Source of the DNA: a virus
DNA: 45,364 nt
Reading direction: 5' to 3' (one strand)
Virus record (IMG/VR): IMGVR_UViG_3300026097_000039
Coordinates: 1-45,364 of that record
This document shows positions 23,085-31,421 of the stretch, one piece after another. Position 1 is the stretch's first letter. Each line of letters begins with the position of its first letter. The notes under the pieces were generated by a model. The model ran no database searches and had not been told where the DNA came from. It worked only from the letters and a program-made list of their open reading frames with translations. The translations under genes and the position numbers were made by a program.

Positions 23085-23092
23085 TATTTATT
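23085..23092 (-). promoter_or_regulatory. Late promoter AATAAATA
   Basis: AATAAATA about 25 bases before the ATG at 23060. Drives the APS-kinase-like and DUF2061 genes. Confidence 0.7.
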
Positions 23093-23148
23093 TGCAAAAA
23101 ACCCTATACCAAAATTTATATGTTTGATGTAGTTTTATTAAACACAAA

Positions 23149-23155
23149 CTAAATA
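23149..23155 (+). promoter_or_regulatory. Late promoter element CTAAATA upstream of phoH
   Basis: CTAAATA on the plus strand, 70 bases before the phoH start and five bases before a GTG that opens a short leader ORF (23161-23232). Confidence 0.5.
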
Positions 23156-23160
23156 TTTTT

Positions 23161-23232
23161 GTGATTGGGTCCTGCCTAATCTTTAGACAGGGCTCTGTCC
23201 AAATGCAAATATTTGGAGGCAACTTTGTCTAA
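23161..23232 (+). CDS. Possible 23-codon leader peptide of phoH
   Basis: GTG at 23161 (five bases after CTAAATA) opens a reading frame that ends in TAA at 23230-23232, five bases beyond the phoH TTG start. An internal ATG at 23203 gives a shorter version. It also covers a small hairpin (GACAG/CTGTC) near 23186. It may couple or attenuate phoH translation; evidence is positional only. Confidence 0.3.
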   Translation: MIGSCLIFRQGSVQMQIFGGNFV

Positions 23233-23947
23233 GAAGCAAAAACGCAACTTTAACAATTCAAACGTAAGTAATTTCAATGATTTCGTCAGAGAACGAAAAA
23301 GATCAATCGAACTCATTCCTAGAAGCTTGAATCAGGAAAAATACATAGATTTATTGCTGGATCGCTCAAAATACATTGTATTTGCCAGTGGTCCTGCAGG
23401 AACAGGAAAAACCATGTTGGCTACCTTAGCTGGAATTCGCGCACTCAAAGAGCGAAGCATTGATAAAATAGTGCTAACTAGACCAGCAGTTGGCGTAGAC
23501 GACGAAAAGCATGGTTTTTTACCAGGGGACCTAAATCAAAAAATGGAACCTTGGACCAAACCATTATTTGACGTATTTGCGGAGTACTATTCACCGCAAG
23601 AAATTGCCAAAATGCTAGAAGAACAAACAATTGAAATAAGCCCACTAGCATTTATGCGTGGTAGAACTTTTAAAAACAGCTGGATCATCGCTGACGAGAT
23701 GCAGAATGCGACACCATCGCAAATGAAGATGTTGCTAACACGCTTGGGCGAAAACAGTCAAATGGTGGTCACAGGAGACATCAAACAGGCGGATAGAGCC
23801 AACAATGAGAACGGCTTGCTGGATTTCAGCATGCTCTATGAACGTTATGGCAAAAGCACGATGATAGATTTCGTCCAGTTTGAAAACAAAGACATTGAAC
23901 GTCATCCAGTGGTAGAAGAAGTACTCAAAATGTATGGCGAAGGATAA
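23225..23947 (+). CDS. phoH: PhoH-like P-loop ATPase
   Basis: A 240-residue protein with GPAGTGKTMLA (about 56-66) and the PhoH-specific TRPAVGVDDEKHGFLPGD, RGRTFKNSWIIADEMQNA (Walker B) and TGDIKQAD. A predicted ATPase/RNA-associated enzyme, widespread in marine phages. No ATG is in frame; I choose TTG at 23225 because GGAGG stands at the right distance upstream. It ends in a strong hairpin terminator. Confidence 0.93.
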   Translation: MSKKQKRNFNNSNVSNFNDFVRERKRSIELIPRSLNQEKYIDLLLDRSKYIVFASGPAGTGKTMLATLAGIRALKERSIDKIVLTRPAVGVDDEKHGFLPGDLNQKMEPWTKPLFDVFAEYYSPQEIAKMLEEQTIEISPLAFMRGRTFKNSWIIADEMQNATPSQMKMLLTRLGENSQMVVTGDIKQADRANNENGLLDFSMLYERYGKSTMIDFVQFENKDIERHPVVEEVLKMYGEG

Positions 23948-23972
23948 TAAAGGGGCCTTGTGCCCCTTTATT
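23946..23972. terminator. Bidirectional rho-independent terminator
   Basis: A perfect 11-bp stem (AATAAAGGGGC / GCCCCTTTATT) with a five-base loop, flanked by A-rich and T-rich sequence. It lies between the converging phoH and FG-GAP genes and overlaps the phoH stop codon. It is the only strong terminator seen in the window. Confidence 0.92.
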
Positions 23973-23974
23973 GT

Positions 23975-26122
23975 TTAGGCAATATCCAAGCCAAAATTCT
24001 GCAGAGTCGGAATGTGTAGAGGTGTAAATTCCTCAGAAAATTCACTTGCCCAAACAGCAAAGTCGTCTCTGCCCATGGAGTTGGCCATGTCCACATACAC
24101 TTGAGCTTGACTCTGCGTAGGAGTAGCACCAATGAGGTTTTCATACAGTGTGTCAACAGTGTCTTCTACAGTGTAATCGCCAATGTAATCTAATGCGGCG
24201 CCGGCCACCATCTCATCACTCCACCCTTGCTGATACAAATCCAAACCAATGCTCACAATGTTTGGATCACGCAGTGTTTCAACTCCAAGTGTTGCAGTCA
24301 CCACACTGGCCAAACTGCCCAAGTTGTCTGAATAACTGATGTTGGCCACACCGTCGTCTACTGTAAACTCGTTGTTCCACACAGCAAATTCTATTCCGTT
24401 GGCAACTTGGTCAGCGGTTTTTTGCTTGTTTTCTGCACTTTCGCTGAAATGATACAATAAATGGGCTCTGGTAAACCCAGGCGTATTTTCCAAGTCATTT
24501 AGCCACCATGCAAAGCCTTCTGCATCCGGGTCACGTCCAAGCACATTGTTGTACAGGGCTGTGATGTATTGTTCGTTTGAAGAATCGGCACCATAGGTGT
24601 TGGCGAATTCTGCGCTTTGTAAAAAGCTGTTGGCTGTGCCCAGCAGGTTCAGTTTACCAGTGTCCAGCATATTGATCCAATAGCCCAAACCTTCGGCATC
24701 CGGAGTTCGGTCAAATGCAGCACTGTACAATCTATAGGCCTGTCCTGCGTTACCTTCAACGTCAAATGCAATGCTACGGTCTTCAAGATACAAACGATCT
24801 CTGCTGAACATGGTGTCGTTTTCGTACACCATCATGTACTCGCCGTAGTTTCCGCCAGGTGTTGGGTGGTCCCTGTAGATTTTTTCTTGCCAGATTGCTT
24901 CTGCTGATCCGTCATTGTCAATGTCTGCCCAGTGCAAACTTGGTTCTTGCCAATCTTCTAAGTCAGCAATTTTTAACAATTCTTTATTAACAGGTGAAAA
25001 GTTGCCCTGGCGGTCGTTGAGCCACACGCTTTCGTTGATGCTCTCATTTTCAATGCCATACGTCTCAACATAAAAATCGTCAAAGCCATCGTTGTTGAAG
25101 TCTAAAAGTCCCAGCCCGTTGTTGCCTACGCCATCATTGAAAATTGGAATAGATTTTTCTTCGTCAAGCTGAAAAGTTCCGTTTGCTTTTTGAAGGTAGA
25201 CTCCCAAAGATAAGTCGCCTGCATTTTCAATGAATTCAGCTTCAAGCACAGCAAGAAAATCTTCCATGCCGTCGCCGTTTATATCACTTCCGTGAATTTC
25301 GATAGATCCAAATTGACTATGGATTCCTGAGGCATGTGGTTTTTCCACTTGTTGAACAATCTCGTATACGCCATTAGCATCTTTTTGATAAATGTCTATG
25401 TTGTTGATAGATTCTATTTGATCGTTTCTATGAATATAGTTTCCGGCTACTATAGTAGGGTCTCCACTGTTTTCTAAAAAACCTATACCCGAATAGCTGT
25501 ATTGTAAATCTGAAAGCCTAAATGTTGAAGTGTCTGGCCTAAATTCTGGAGAGACAAGCTTTTCTGATGCATAGGTAAATTGTCCCTGACCGTTGTTTAA
25601 GTAAATATCTAGATGCTCAAATGCCGCAACAACAAGGTCTAAATCTCCGTCACCGTCAACATCGCCCGAATCTCCGATGTGATTAAAACTACCCGAGCCG
25701 TTTCGATTTGGCGTGCCTACAATTAATGAGCTTGTATCAATAGGACCACCGGCAGAACCTTGCACATACTTGATATTGCTTCCAAAAAAGAAATCCGAGT
25801 CTCTATTGTTCCCCTCTAGCCCTTGATCTAGTAAAATACTGTCGCTATAACCATCTGTATTAAAGTCGCCGTCCACACTAAATCGCATATATTCGGTGGT
25901 AAATGGCAGTGCTTTGGGCGTATAGCTATTTCCGTTATTTTCCCAGTATACTGATTGCATTAGTGGCGTTTGAATAAAATTACTAGGATGAGAAATGATA
26001 TCAATATCCCCATCAGCATCATAATCGCCAAAACTTAAATTTGGCTTGCCCATTGGATACAATCCAGGTACTGCATTTGCGTCGTCATAATACACAGGGC
26101 TTTGTGATGTTTTGTTCAGCAT
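23975..26122 (-). CDS. FG-GAP/VCBS repeat and DUF4214 protein
   Basis: A 715-residue protein unlike ordinary T4 genes. The first ~440 residues carry repeated calcium-binding-like loops (FGDYDADGDIDII, DVDGDGDLDLVVA, DINGDGMEDFLAV, DFNNDGFDDFYV, DIDNDGSAEAIW), the FG-GAP/VCBS plan of a beta-propeller. The rest holds two DUF4214 repeats (FDRTPDAEGLGYWINMLD, LGRDPDAEGFAWWLNDLE), typical of bacterial secreted RTX-type proteins. No N-terminal signal peptide is seen. Likely acquired from a bacterium; virion adhesin or secreted effector are both possible. Follows the HAD gene by one base. Confidence 0.85.
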   Translation of the reverse strand: MLNKTSQSPVYYDDANAVPGLYPMGKPNLSFGDYDADGDIDIISHPSNFIQTPLMQSVYWENNGNSYTPKALPFTTEYMRFSVDGDFNTDGYSDSILLDQGLEGNNRDSDFFFGSNIKYVQGSAGGPIDTSSLIVGTPNRNGSGSFNHIGDSGDVDGDGDLDLVVAAFEHLDIYLNNGQGQFTYASEKLVSPEFRPDTSTFRLSDLQYSYSGIGFLENSGDPTIVAGNYIHRNDQIESINNIDIYQKDANGVYEIVQQVEKPHASGIHSQFGSIEIHGSDINGDGMEDFLAVLEAEFIENAGDLSLGVYLQKANGTFQLDEEKSIPIFNDGVGNNGLGLLDFNNDGFDDFYVETYGIENESINESVWLNDRQGNFSPVNKELLKIADLEDWQEPSLHWADIDNDGSAEAIWQEKIYRDHPTPGGNYGEYMMVYENDTMFSRDRLYLEDRSIAFDVEGNAGQAYRLYSAAFDRTPDAEGLGYWINMLDTGKLNLLGTANSFLQSAEFANTYGADSSNEQYITALYNNVLGRDPDAEGFAWWLNDLENTPGFTRAHLLYHFSESAENKQKTADQVANGIEFAVWNNEFTVDDGVANISYSDNLGSLASVVTATLGVETLRDPNIVSIGLDLYQQGWSDEMVAGAALDYIGDYTVEDTVDTLYENLIGATPTQSQAQVYVDMANSMGRDDFAVWASEFSEEFTPLHIPTLQNFGLDIA

Positions 26123-26123
26123 G

Positions 26124-26723
26124 TTAAATTCCTGTGATCATACTATAAATTTCGCACCAATTATCAACACGTTTGATGTTATACTCTGCAACATCAAACT
26201 TTGCATTGTGATGATGATTTACCAAAATTGAATTCAAGCCTAGCTCAGTACCTACTACTGCATTTTCAGGTTTATCTTCTACCCAGTAGCATTCTGTGCC
26301 AGCGTATTCAGCAAGTGCATCGTCTTTGTCTGCTCCGGTGTCCAAGTATACATACTTTTCAAAAATGGTTGGACCAAACATTTCAATCAAGTTTTTAGTT
26401 CGCAAATACTGTGAATATGGATCATTACTCAAACTGGTGATTGCATGAAATACAAAACCGTGTTCTTCTTGCAGTTTCTTAACGTATTTGATAGCATCAC
26501 GAAGTGGGGGCAACCGACGGATCCAAGCACTTTCGTTGAACATACGAATCAGTCGCTTAGACTCACCTTTTTCAATACCGTATTTTTTGCTCATCAAGTA
26601 TTCACCGTCACCGGCAACAACAGCATAATCGTGTCGTTTCATCCACTGGTCAAAGGCGTACTCCCAGTCAAAGAGACACCCATCCACGTCTGTTAGAATC
26701 AACTTATCTTTTCTGTACCTCAT
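26124..26723 (-). CDS. HAD-family phosphatase
   Basis: A 199-residue protein from the ATG at 26723 (GGGG four to eight bases upstream; an in-frame ATG at 26768 has no ribosome site). HAD motif I ILTDVDGCLFDWE near the N-terminus, motif II HAITSLSND, and the DKPENAV acidic motif IV region. Likely a nucleotide or small-molecule phosphatase such as a 5'(3')-deoxyribonucleotidase. In an operon with the FG-GAP gene. Confidence 0.83.
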   Translation of the reverse strand: MRYRKDKLILTDVDGCLFDWEYAFDQWMKRHDYAVVAGDGEYLMSKKYGIEKGESKRLIRMFNESAWIRRLPPLRDAIKYVKKLQEEHGFVFHAITSLSNDPYSQYLRTKNLIEMFGPTIFEKYVYLDTGADKDDALAEYAGTECYWVEDKPENAVVGTELGLNSILVNHHHNAKFDVAEYNIKRVDNWCEIYSMITGI

Positions 26724-26747
26724 AGTACCCCAATCTAGTAAAACATC

Positions 26748-26755
26748 GATAAATA
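26748..26755 (+). promoter_or_regulatory. Late promoter GATAAATA, five bases from the HNH gene ATG
   Basis: GATAAATA-AAAAT-ATG on the plus strand. The predicted RNA start coincides with the AUG at 26761. Confidence 0.6.
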
Positions 26756-26760
26756 AAAAT

Positions 26761-27412
26761 ATGTTCAAACAAAATAAATATTCACAGGTTTATTATAGCA
26801 TTATTAACCGAGCAAAGTCAAGAGATATTTCAGGTTATTATGAAAAGCATCACGTAATTCCTAGATCACTGGGAGGTGCTGATGACGAAACTAATCTAGT
26901 TAAATTAACAGCCAGAGAGCATTTTATTTGCCATTTGCTTTTACCTAAAATGCTAGAAGGAGAATCCTATCATAAAATGCTTTATGCATATGTTATCATG
27001 TCTGGAAGAAAAATCTACGGGTCTAGAAAATATGCTTTTTATAGAGAAGAATATTCAAAAATTGCAAGTAAAACTGGTGCACTAAATCCTATGTGGGGCG
27101 TAGATCGGTCAGGAGAAAAAAAATACATTTTACGGTATGAAACACACCGAAGAAACTAAACGCAAAATAAGCAAATCAAAAAAAGGTCAAGGTAAAGGAG
27201 TACCAAAAGGACCGATGTCTAATGAAACAAAACAAAAATTGTCCGAATCAAGAAGGAAAAATTCTGTAAAGTATTCTTTTATGCACCCAGAACATGGAAA
27301 ATTCGTAGGCTCAACCGGCGATCTTGGAAGATCTTATGATATACGAACCTCTGAAGTTTATAAATTAGTTAAAGGATACTACAAAACTTATAAAGGTTGG
27401 CAGTTAATTTAA
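26761..27412 (+). pseudogene. HNH homing endonuclease, split by a one-base frameshift
   Basis: The first frame (26761-27159) encodes an HNH nuclease: YYEKHHVIPRSLGGADDETN and LTAREHFICHLLL. At 27116-27123 an A8 run shifts the frame; with one A fewer the protein reads ...SGEKNTFYGMKHTEETKRK and continues in the frame of 27137-27412, a NUMOD DNA-binding tail (SNETKQKLSESRRK, YDIRTSEVYKLVKG). So the full gene would be about 216 residues. The break may be a true mutation, programmed slippage or a sequencing error. Confidence 0.85.
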
Positions 27413-27426
27413 TATTACGTTGTCCT

Positions 27427-27603
27427 TCATGCATTTTCCTTTTGTTCTGCCAGTTCTTTCAGTTTTAACAACAAAGAATTGATCTCGCGAATAGTTGGTT
27501 TAAACTCGTCGTTTTCAAAATAATCACTCAATCGCCATTCAACTTCACGCTCGAGCATACTTTGAATTTCTTCGATGCTTTCTTGCACAGTATCATTAAT
27601 CAT
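27427..27603 (-). CDS. Small helical acidic protein (58 aa)
   Basis: An ORF beginning MINDTVQESIEEIQSMLERE, ending ELAEQKENA. It starts in a TAATG overlap with the stop of the upstream gene, so it is co-translated. Predicted mostly helical. No family recognised. Confidence 0.6.
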   Translation of the reverse strand: MINDTVQESIEEIQSMLEREVEWRLSDYFENDEFKPTIREINSLLLKLKELAEQKENA

Positions 27604-27869
27604 TACTCTGCCTCCTTGGGTGCAAACAACCTGCTCATGTTCTCGTACACTATATTGTACGCATTCAACTCATAACTGTAAATGTAGTAAAACTCGTCGT
27701 CACTTTCAAACAGTGGAGCATCAGTGTGTGTGCTGGCCACATATTCATCATAAAAGCGGCTCATACTCAACATGCCTTCTAGTGCGTCACCGCGACCACG
27801 AGCCGTAATCAACTTGATTGCCTCTTCGTAGCTTAGAGCATTTACATAAGCTTCTGGAATACGGAACAT
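27603..27869 (-). CDS. Early hypothetical protein (88 aa)
   Basis: Acidic, with MFRIPEAYVNALSYEEAIKL and aromatic-rich DDEFYYIYSYELNAYN. Behind a consensus-like sigma70 promoter, so likely expressed early; a host-takeover role is plausible but unproven. Leader contains GTAGGGTTA as does the leader at 31760-31793. Confidence 0.65.
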   Translation of the reverse strand: MFRIPEAYVNALSYEEAIKLITARGRGDALEGMLSMSRFYDEYVASTHTDAPLFESDDEFYYIYSYELNAYNIVYENMSRLFAPKEAE

Positions 27870-27902
27870 ATTTTCTACCTCTCTAACTAACCCTACACAC
27901 TA

Positions 27903-27930
27903 ATAATAACACATGCAGGAAAGATGTCAA
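27903..27930 (-). promoter_or_regulatory. Sigma70-type early promoter
   Basis: TTGACA (27925-27930), 16-bp spacer, TATTAT (27903-27908), followed by a leader with GAGAGG before the ATG at 27869. Confidence 0.82.
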
Positions 27931-28068
27931 GAGAAAATTAGAATTTTTTAATTAATTAGATCTATTTGCTTAACACAACTGAATTGCATGGTGTAAAACT
28001 CGTGTAGAGTGCGGATCTGCTAGGCTTGCATATCCTCTTCTACCACAATGCGTTGTCCTGCTTTTTGT
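27931..28068. other. Intergenic stretch without a supported gene
   Basis: 138 bp between the early promoter and the methyltransferase stop. A short minus-strand reading frame (about QRIVVEEDMQA then stop, 28020-28060) looks like a gene fragment but has no start. No tRNA or hairpin terminator is apparent. Confidence 0.4.
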
Positions 28069-28935
28069 TTATTTTGATCGGAATTCTAACACCAGGTGAC
28101 TTCCTGATCTAAAAATACATTGTTTACTTTGCGCAACAAATCGATCATAAACTTGATCATTTATTTCTCTAACATGTTCAGGCATATGAATTGGTATTGG
28201 GTGATAGTTCATGTGATTGCAAATTATTACCCTTCCGTTGAATTCTGTACAGATTTTGGTCCACAAACTGTCTATTTGCTTTTCAGTAAAATGTTCAATT
28301 GCTTCACAGAATATAATGGTATCAAATTCTTGTATATTGATGTGGTCACATATATTTTCTATAGACTCTATAATAGGAGTAACATTTATTGTATTATTAA
28401 AAAATATTTTAGAAGTAATATCAAATAGTTCTTGACAGTAGTTGCCGCTATCAAATGATACTACATCGGCTCCACAATATTTTAAAGCATGTGCAAGCGA
28501 TCCTCTTCCGCCTGCTACGTCTAATACTTTTCTAGGGATTCTAGTCTTTTTTTCTAAAATCCAGTCGCACTGGTTTTTTATTTTGTAATTGTGATCTTCT
28601 TGTTGCCCAAACCAATCACATTGATCACTGAACATATAATCCCAATCCCATAATTCTTTGTTGGTTATCTCTTTAACTACTAATGGATCTATTCCGTCGA
28701 AGTCTTTCTTGACAAATTTTTCCCAAGAAGGCCAACTGCCGCCTCGGAGAAGATTATAATGACCTTCTATAGAATATATTTCTGGAAATTGTTCTACAAT
28801 GTCTTTCCAATATAATCCGTAAGCGTAAGCAAGTGACGGCAACTCGTCGACAAATCTTAGACATGATTTTTTCCAAGATTTTACGCCATCTCCGCCAGCT
28901 GTATCGTGTAAATTTAAAATATGTTCTTCTATCAT
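28069..28935 (-). CDS. SAM-dependent class I methyltransferase
   Basis: A 288-residue protein. The SAM motif RKVLDVAGGRGSLAHALKYC (about 135-155) with an acidic DVVSFD end of strand 2, and EFDTIIFCEAIEHF as motif post-II. The N-terminal ~130 residues (including PSWEKFVKKDFDGIDP) are likely a substrate domain. The target is unknown; sugar or small-molecule methylation would fit the glycosyltransferase and sulfotransferase genes. Late promoter upstream. Confidence 0.8.
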   Translation of the reverse strand: MIEEHILNLHDTAGGDGVKSWKKSCLRFVDELPSLAYAYGLYWKDIVEQFPEIYSIEGHYNLLRGGSWPSWEKFVKKDFDGIDPLVVKEITNKELWDWDYMFSDQCDWFGQQEDHNYKIKNQCDWILEKKTRIPRKVLDVAGGRGSLAHALKYCGADVVSFDSGNYCQELFDITSKIFFNNTINVTPIIESIENICDHINIQEFDTIIFCEAIEHFTEKQIDSLWTKICTEFNGRVIICNHMNYHPIPIHMPEHVREINDQVYDRFVAQSKQCIFRSGSHLVLEFRSK

Positions 28936-28978
28936 GCTGTTTTTTTAACCTTAGCAATGTATTTTAGCCTATTCTTTT

Positions 28979-28986
28979 TATTTATA
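28979..28986 (-). promoter_or_regulatory. Late promoter TATAAATA (full consensus)
   Basis: TATAAATA, an exact match to the T4 late consensus, about 44 bases before the methyltransferase ATG and just beyond the stop of the upstream gene. Confidence 0.82.
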
Positions 28987-28987
28987 G

Positions 28988-29548
28988 TTACAAGTTGGTA
29001 ATATAATATTCGTAGTGGTTGTCCAGTGTCCAATTTTCTGTGTCAACTGGCGTACCGTTGTGTGTTGTAAATTTGTCTATTGTGTCGAAGCACAATCGAT
29101 AGCGTTTCCAAAAATCAATCAAATCCGGTGTATCGCTGGCCCAGCCTTTTTCTCGCAACAAATCATCGCTGTCCTTGCTAAGTTTACAAGTAGGCGCATT
29201 GCATGCTTCATAAGATGTTATACGCCCTAGTAACAACAAGTCACGCAATCTACTAGCAGGAATCATGTGTTCAAAGATACCATTACCTTCGATGCCTACT
29301 TCCACATAGTGAGCACCAATATTTTCCTTGATACAATATTGATGATATCTGCGTAGTGCGTTATCCACATCGTCACGAATAAGACGACTAGTTTGTTCAT
29401 CATTTCGAGTGGTATTGTACAATTCTACAAGTCGTTCTAAGTTAGCAGTAACGTACCTAGCAGTTGCTAGATACGTTTCGTTACTGCGTTGAACTCTTGA
29501 GTACTTAGGGGTTCTGAACCCCTCTAAACGTTCAACTAGTGTGGACAT
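28988..29548 (-). CDS. HNH-like protein paired with ParB-like gene
   Basis: A 186-residue protein with a helical N-terminus and a central FEHMIPASRLRDLLLLGRITS segment that could be the His-containing loop of an HNH-type nuclease, followed by two Cys (CNAPTC). The fold call is weak. TAATG coupling to the ParB-like gene upstream suggests the two act together. Confidence 0.6.
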   Translation of the reverse strand: MSTLVERLEGFRTPKYSRVQRSNETYLATARYVTANLERLVELYNTTRNDEQTSRLIRDDVDNALRRYHQYCIKENIGAHYVEVGIEGNGIFEHMIPASRLRDLLLLGRITSYEACNAPTCKLSKDSDDLLREKGWASDTPDLIDFWKRYRLCFDTIDKFTTHNGTPVDTENWTLDNHYEYYITNL

Positions 29549-30618
29549 TATGCCGCTACCTTACGTGGAAACAGTCCCGGTACAGGGTTTGTTGCTAGTT
29601 GCATTTGGCTGCCAATGCCGTGGAACGGGAGATTTAGTTTACCGCCATTTAACATGTACAGCTCTCGAATAAAGTTGCTCATCATGTTAGGAGCGTCCCA
29701 GCCACGACCTGGACTAATATGCTCCACTTGTAGTTTGGCTTTGTCTTTGTACAAACTGGTTTGTTTCATGGTTGTACTGCGAGGATAAGTTTCTGCACAC
29801 TTTTCTAGAACTCTAGTCATCCACTCTGCTGGCAGTTCTTGGCGCACATCCAGTCGTGCAATTTCATACAAACCAATAAACAAATCTTGGCTAACTTCTT
29901 CGTCCATTGGGTATGCTAAGGTGATAGCAGACAAGATGTCTTTTAGTGTACGACCACTTTTGTCAATGTCAATGCCTTTTTGAGCATACTTAAAGTGACT
30001 AAAGAAGTGTTTACTCGATCCACGAAGGTTATCACTTTTGCGAGTTGCTTTGTCTTCTAGGTCAACATCACAAGCATCGAACTGATCTTGTAGTGTCTTA
30101 GCATCCCTGACTTCAATTTCTGTAGCACCTAATTTGTAACGAGTGAGGCGATTGCGATGTATGTCGCCTGGGCCTAACTTTTTAGTGCTCATGTTACACT
30201 CTTCGAAGGCATAACTTGGAAAACTTTCGTCGTCTGTTTCGTTGATGATAATTGGAATCTCTGTGAACCCAAGCACACCAGTTGCTACAATACGATGTTG
30301 TCCGTCGTATACATAGATTGGATTGTTGTGATCGTATTTGACTGTGCAAGCGCTTGCTGGACTGCAAATTTGCGGATTGTAACGCTTCACAATGCTGAGA
30401 ATGTGCTTGAGATTAACGTCACGTTGTACTGTGTAGTCAATTTCCAATTCACTGATTGGTACCAAGTGGCTACCGATTGGAAAGTCTTTTTTGCTGTTGT
30501 CTACTCGACGACGTTCGGCGTCAATTTTGTCTTGTCCGAAACCGTGTTCTGCGGCAAGTTCTTGTTTGACTTCTGCAATAACGTCAGAAAGTCGGCGTGT
30601 TTCACGAGTTGCTCTCAT
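29548..30618 (-). CDS. ParB/sulfiredoxin-fold protein
   Basis: A 356-residue protein. Residues ~50-145 carry a ParB-type nucleotide-binding core: VPISELEIDYTVQRDVN, then NPIYVYDGQHRIVATGVLGF, where DGQHR matches the ParB/Srx phosphate-binding box, and PIIINETDDE. The rest is helical. Possible CTP- or ATP-dependent DNA-binding or nuclease function. An early promoter precedes it, with a ~90-base leader containing a small GGGC-AAT-GCCC hairpin. Confidence 0.8.
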   Translation of the reverse strand: MRATRETRRLSDVIAEVKQELAAEHGFGQDKIDAERRRVDNSKKDFPIGSHLVPISELEIDYTVQRDVNLKHILSIVKRYNPQICSPASACTVKYDHNNPIYVYDGQHRIVATGVLGFTEIPIIINETDDESFPSYAFEECNMSTKKLGPGDIHRNRLTRYKLGATEIEVRDAKTLQDQFDACDVDLEDKATRKSDNLRGSSKHFFSHFKYAQKGIDIDKSGRTLKDILSAITLAYPMDEEVSQDLFIGLYEIARLDVRQELPAEWMTRVLEKCAETYPRSTTMKQTSLYKDKAKLQVEHISPGRGWDAPNMMSNFIRELYMLNGGKLNLPFHGIGSQMQLATNPVPGLFPRKVAA

Positions 30619-30688
30619 GTTTGTCTCCTTTTAAGGGCATTGCCCATACTAAAGTGCTCGAAGTACCATACTTCTCGCTACAGTTATT

Positions 30689-30716
30689 AGTTTAACAGAA
30701 TATAGATTTCTGTCAA
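30689..30716 (-). promoter_or_regulatory. Sigma70-type early promoter
   Basis: TTGACA (30711-30716), 16-bp spacer, TAAACT (30689-30694). It lies at the 3' end of the upstream gene and drives the ParB-like pair. Confidence 0.75.
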
Positions 30717-31411
30717 CCTAATTTTTTAATATAATTCAATCGTGTGTATGCTGTGCCGTTCAAATAGCGAATGTCTGCAACACGACCTTTGATGTCTGTT
30801 GGCACATTGAGTTCAAAAGTCCAGTCTTTGTCGTGTCCTACATAACACGTCACTGGGTACTCATCATCCAACAATCCATAAAAACAATCGTATCCGTAGT
30901 CCTTGTTTGTGCGCCGATGTAGCCACACTGCACTACCTTCGATTTTCCGATCCTTTACAAGCTGTGTACGCCCGTACACGCGGCTTTCTAATCTCTCTTG
31001 CTCAATATAGTCCCTGTAAAGTTTTGGCATAATAAGAGCCATTGAGTATTCGCTTTTGCGTTTTACTTCAGCGCCTTCGAGGATACGATACACTGCTCGT
31101 TCAAAGTCGCCAAGTGTGTTGGCAATACTTTTTAACAGCATTTTACCGGTGAGTGTTTCGAGCACTTGTTCAGCAGTAGAACGATCTTCTTCTGTGATTT
31201 CAACTCGAGGAACACGTCGAAATTTTTCGCCTGCGGCATCCATTTGTTTGACAGTACGGTCATAGTCGCTGTGGTACTGATCAAAACGTTTCTTGTTGAA
31301 GTTGTAAAGATAGGTTTTCCAATTGCTGGCTTCGTAGTAGGCGTTGTCTTTGCGATACCCGCCCAGCACACGATCAATTGCTACACTTTGCGCAAGTAGT
31401 TCCATGTCCAT
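30713..31411 (-). CDS. Early hypothetical protein (232 aa)
   Basis: Basic and aromatic-rich, with KTYLYNFNKKRFDQYHSDYDRT and a C-terminal FELNVPTDIKGRVADIRYLNGT. RBS GGAG precedes the ATG. No family recognised; operon position behind an early promoter suggests DNA metabolism or host takeover. Confidence 0.65.
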   Translation of the reverse strand: MDMELLAQSVAIDRVLGGYRKDNAYYEASNWKTYLYNFNKKRFDQYHSDYDRTVKQMDAAGEKFRRVPRVEITEEDRSTAEQVLETLTGKMLLKSIANTLGDFERAVYRILEGAEVKRKSEYSMALIMPKLYRDYIEQERLESRVYGRTQLVKDRKIEGSAVWLHRRTNKDYGYDCFYGLLDDEYPVTCYVGHDKDWTFELNVPTDIKGRVADIRYLNGTAYTRLNYIKKLG

Positions 31412-31421
31412 GTTCTACTCC

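Noticed and set aside
28020-28060. Small gene on the minus strand (QRIVVEEDMQA)
   Set aside because: No start codon in frame and too short; at most a decayed fragment.
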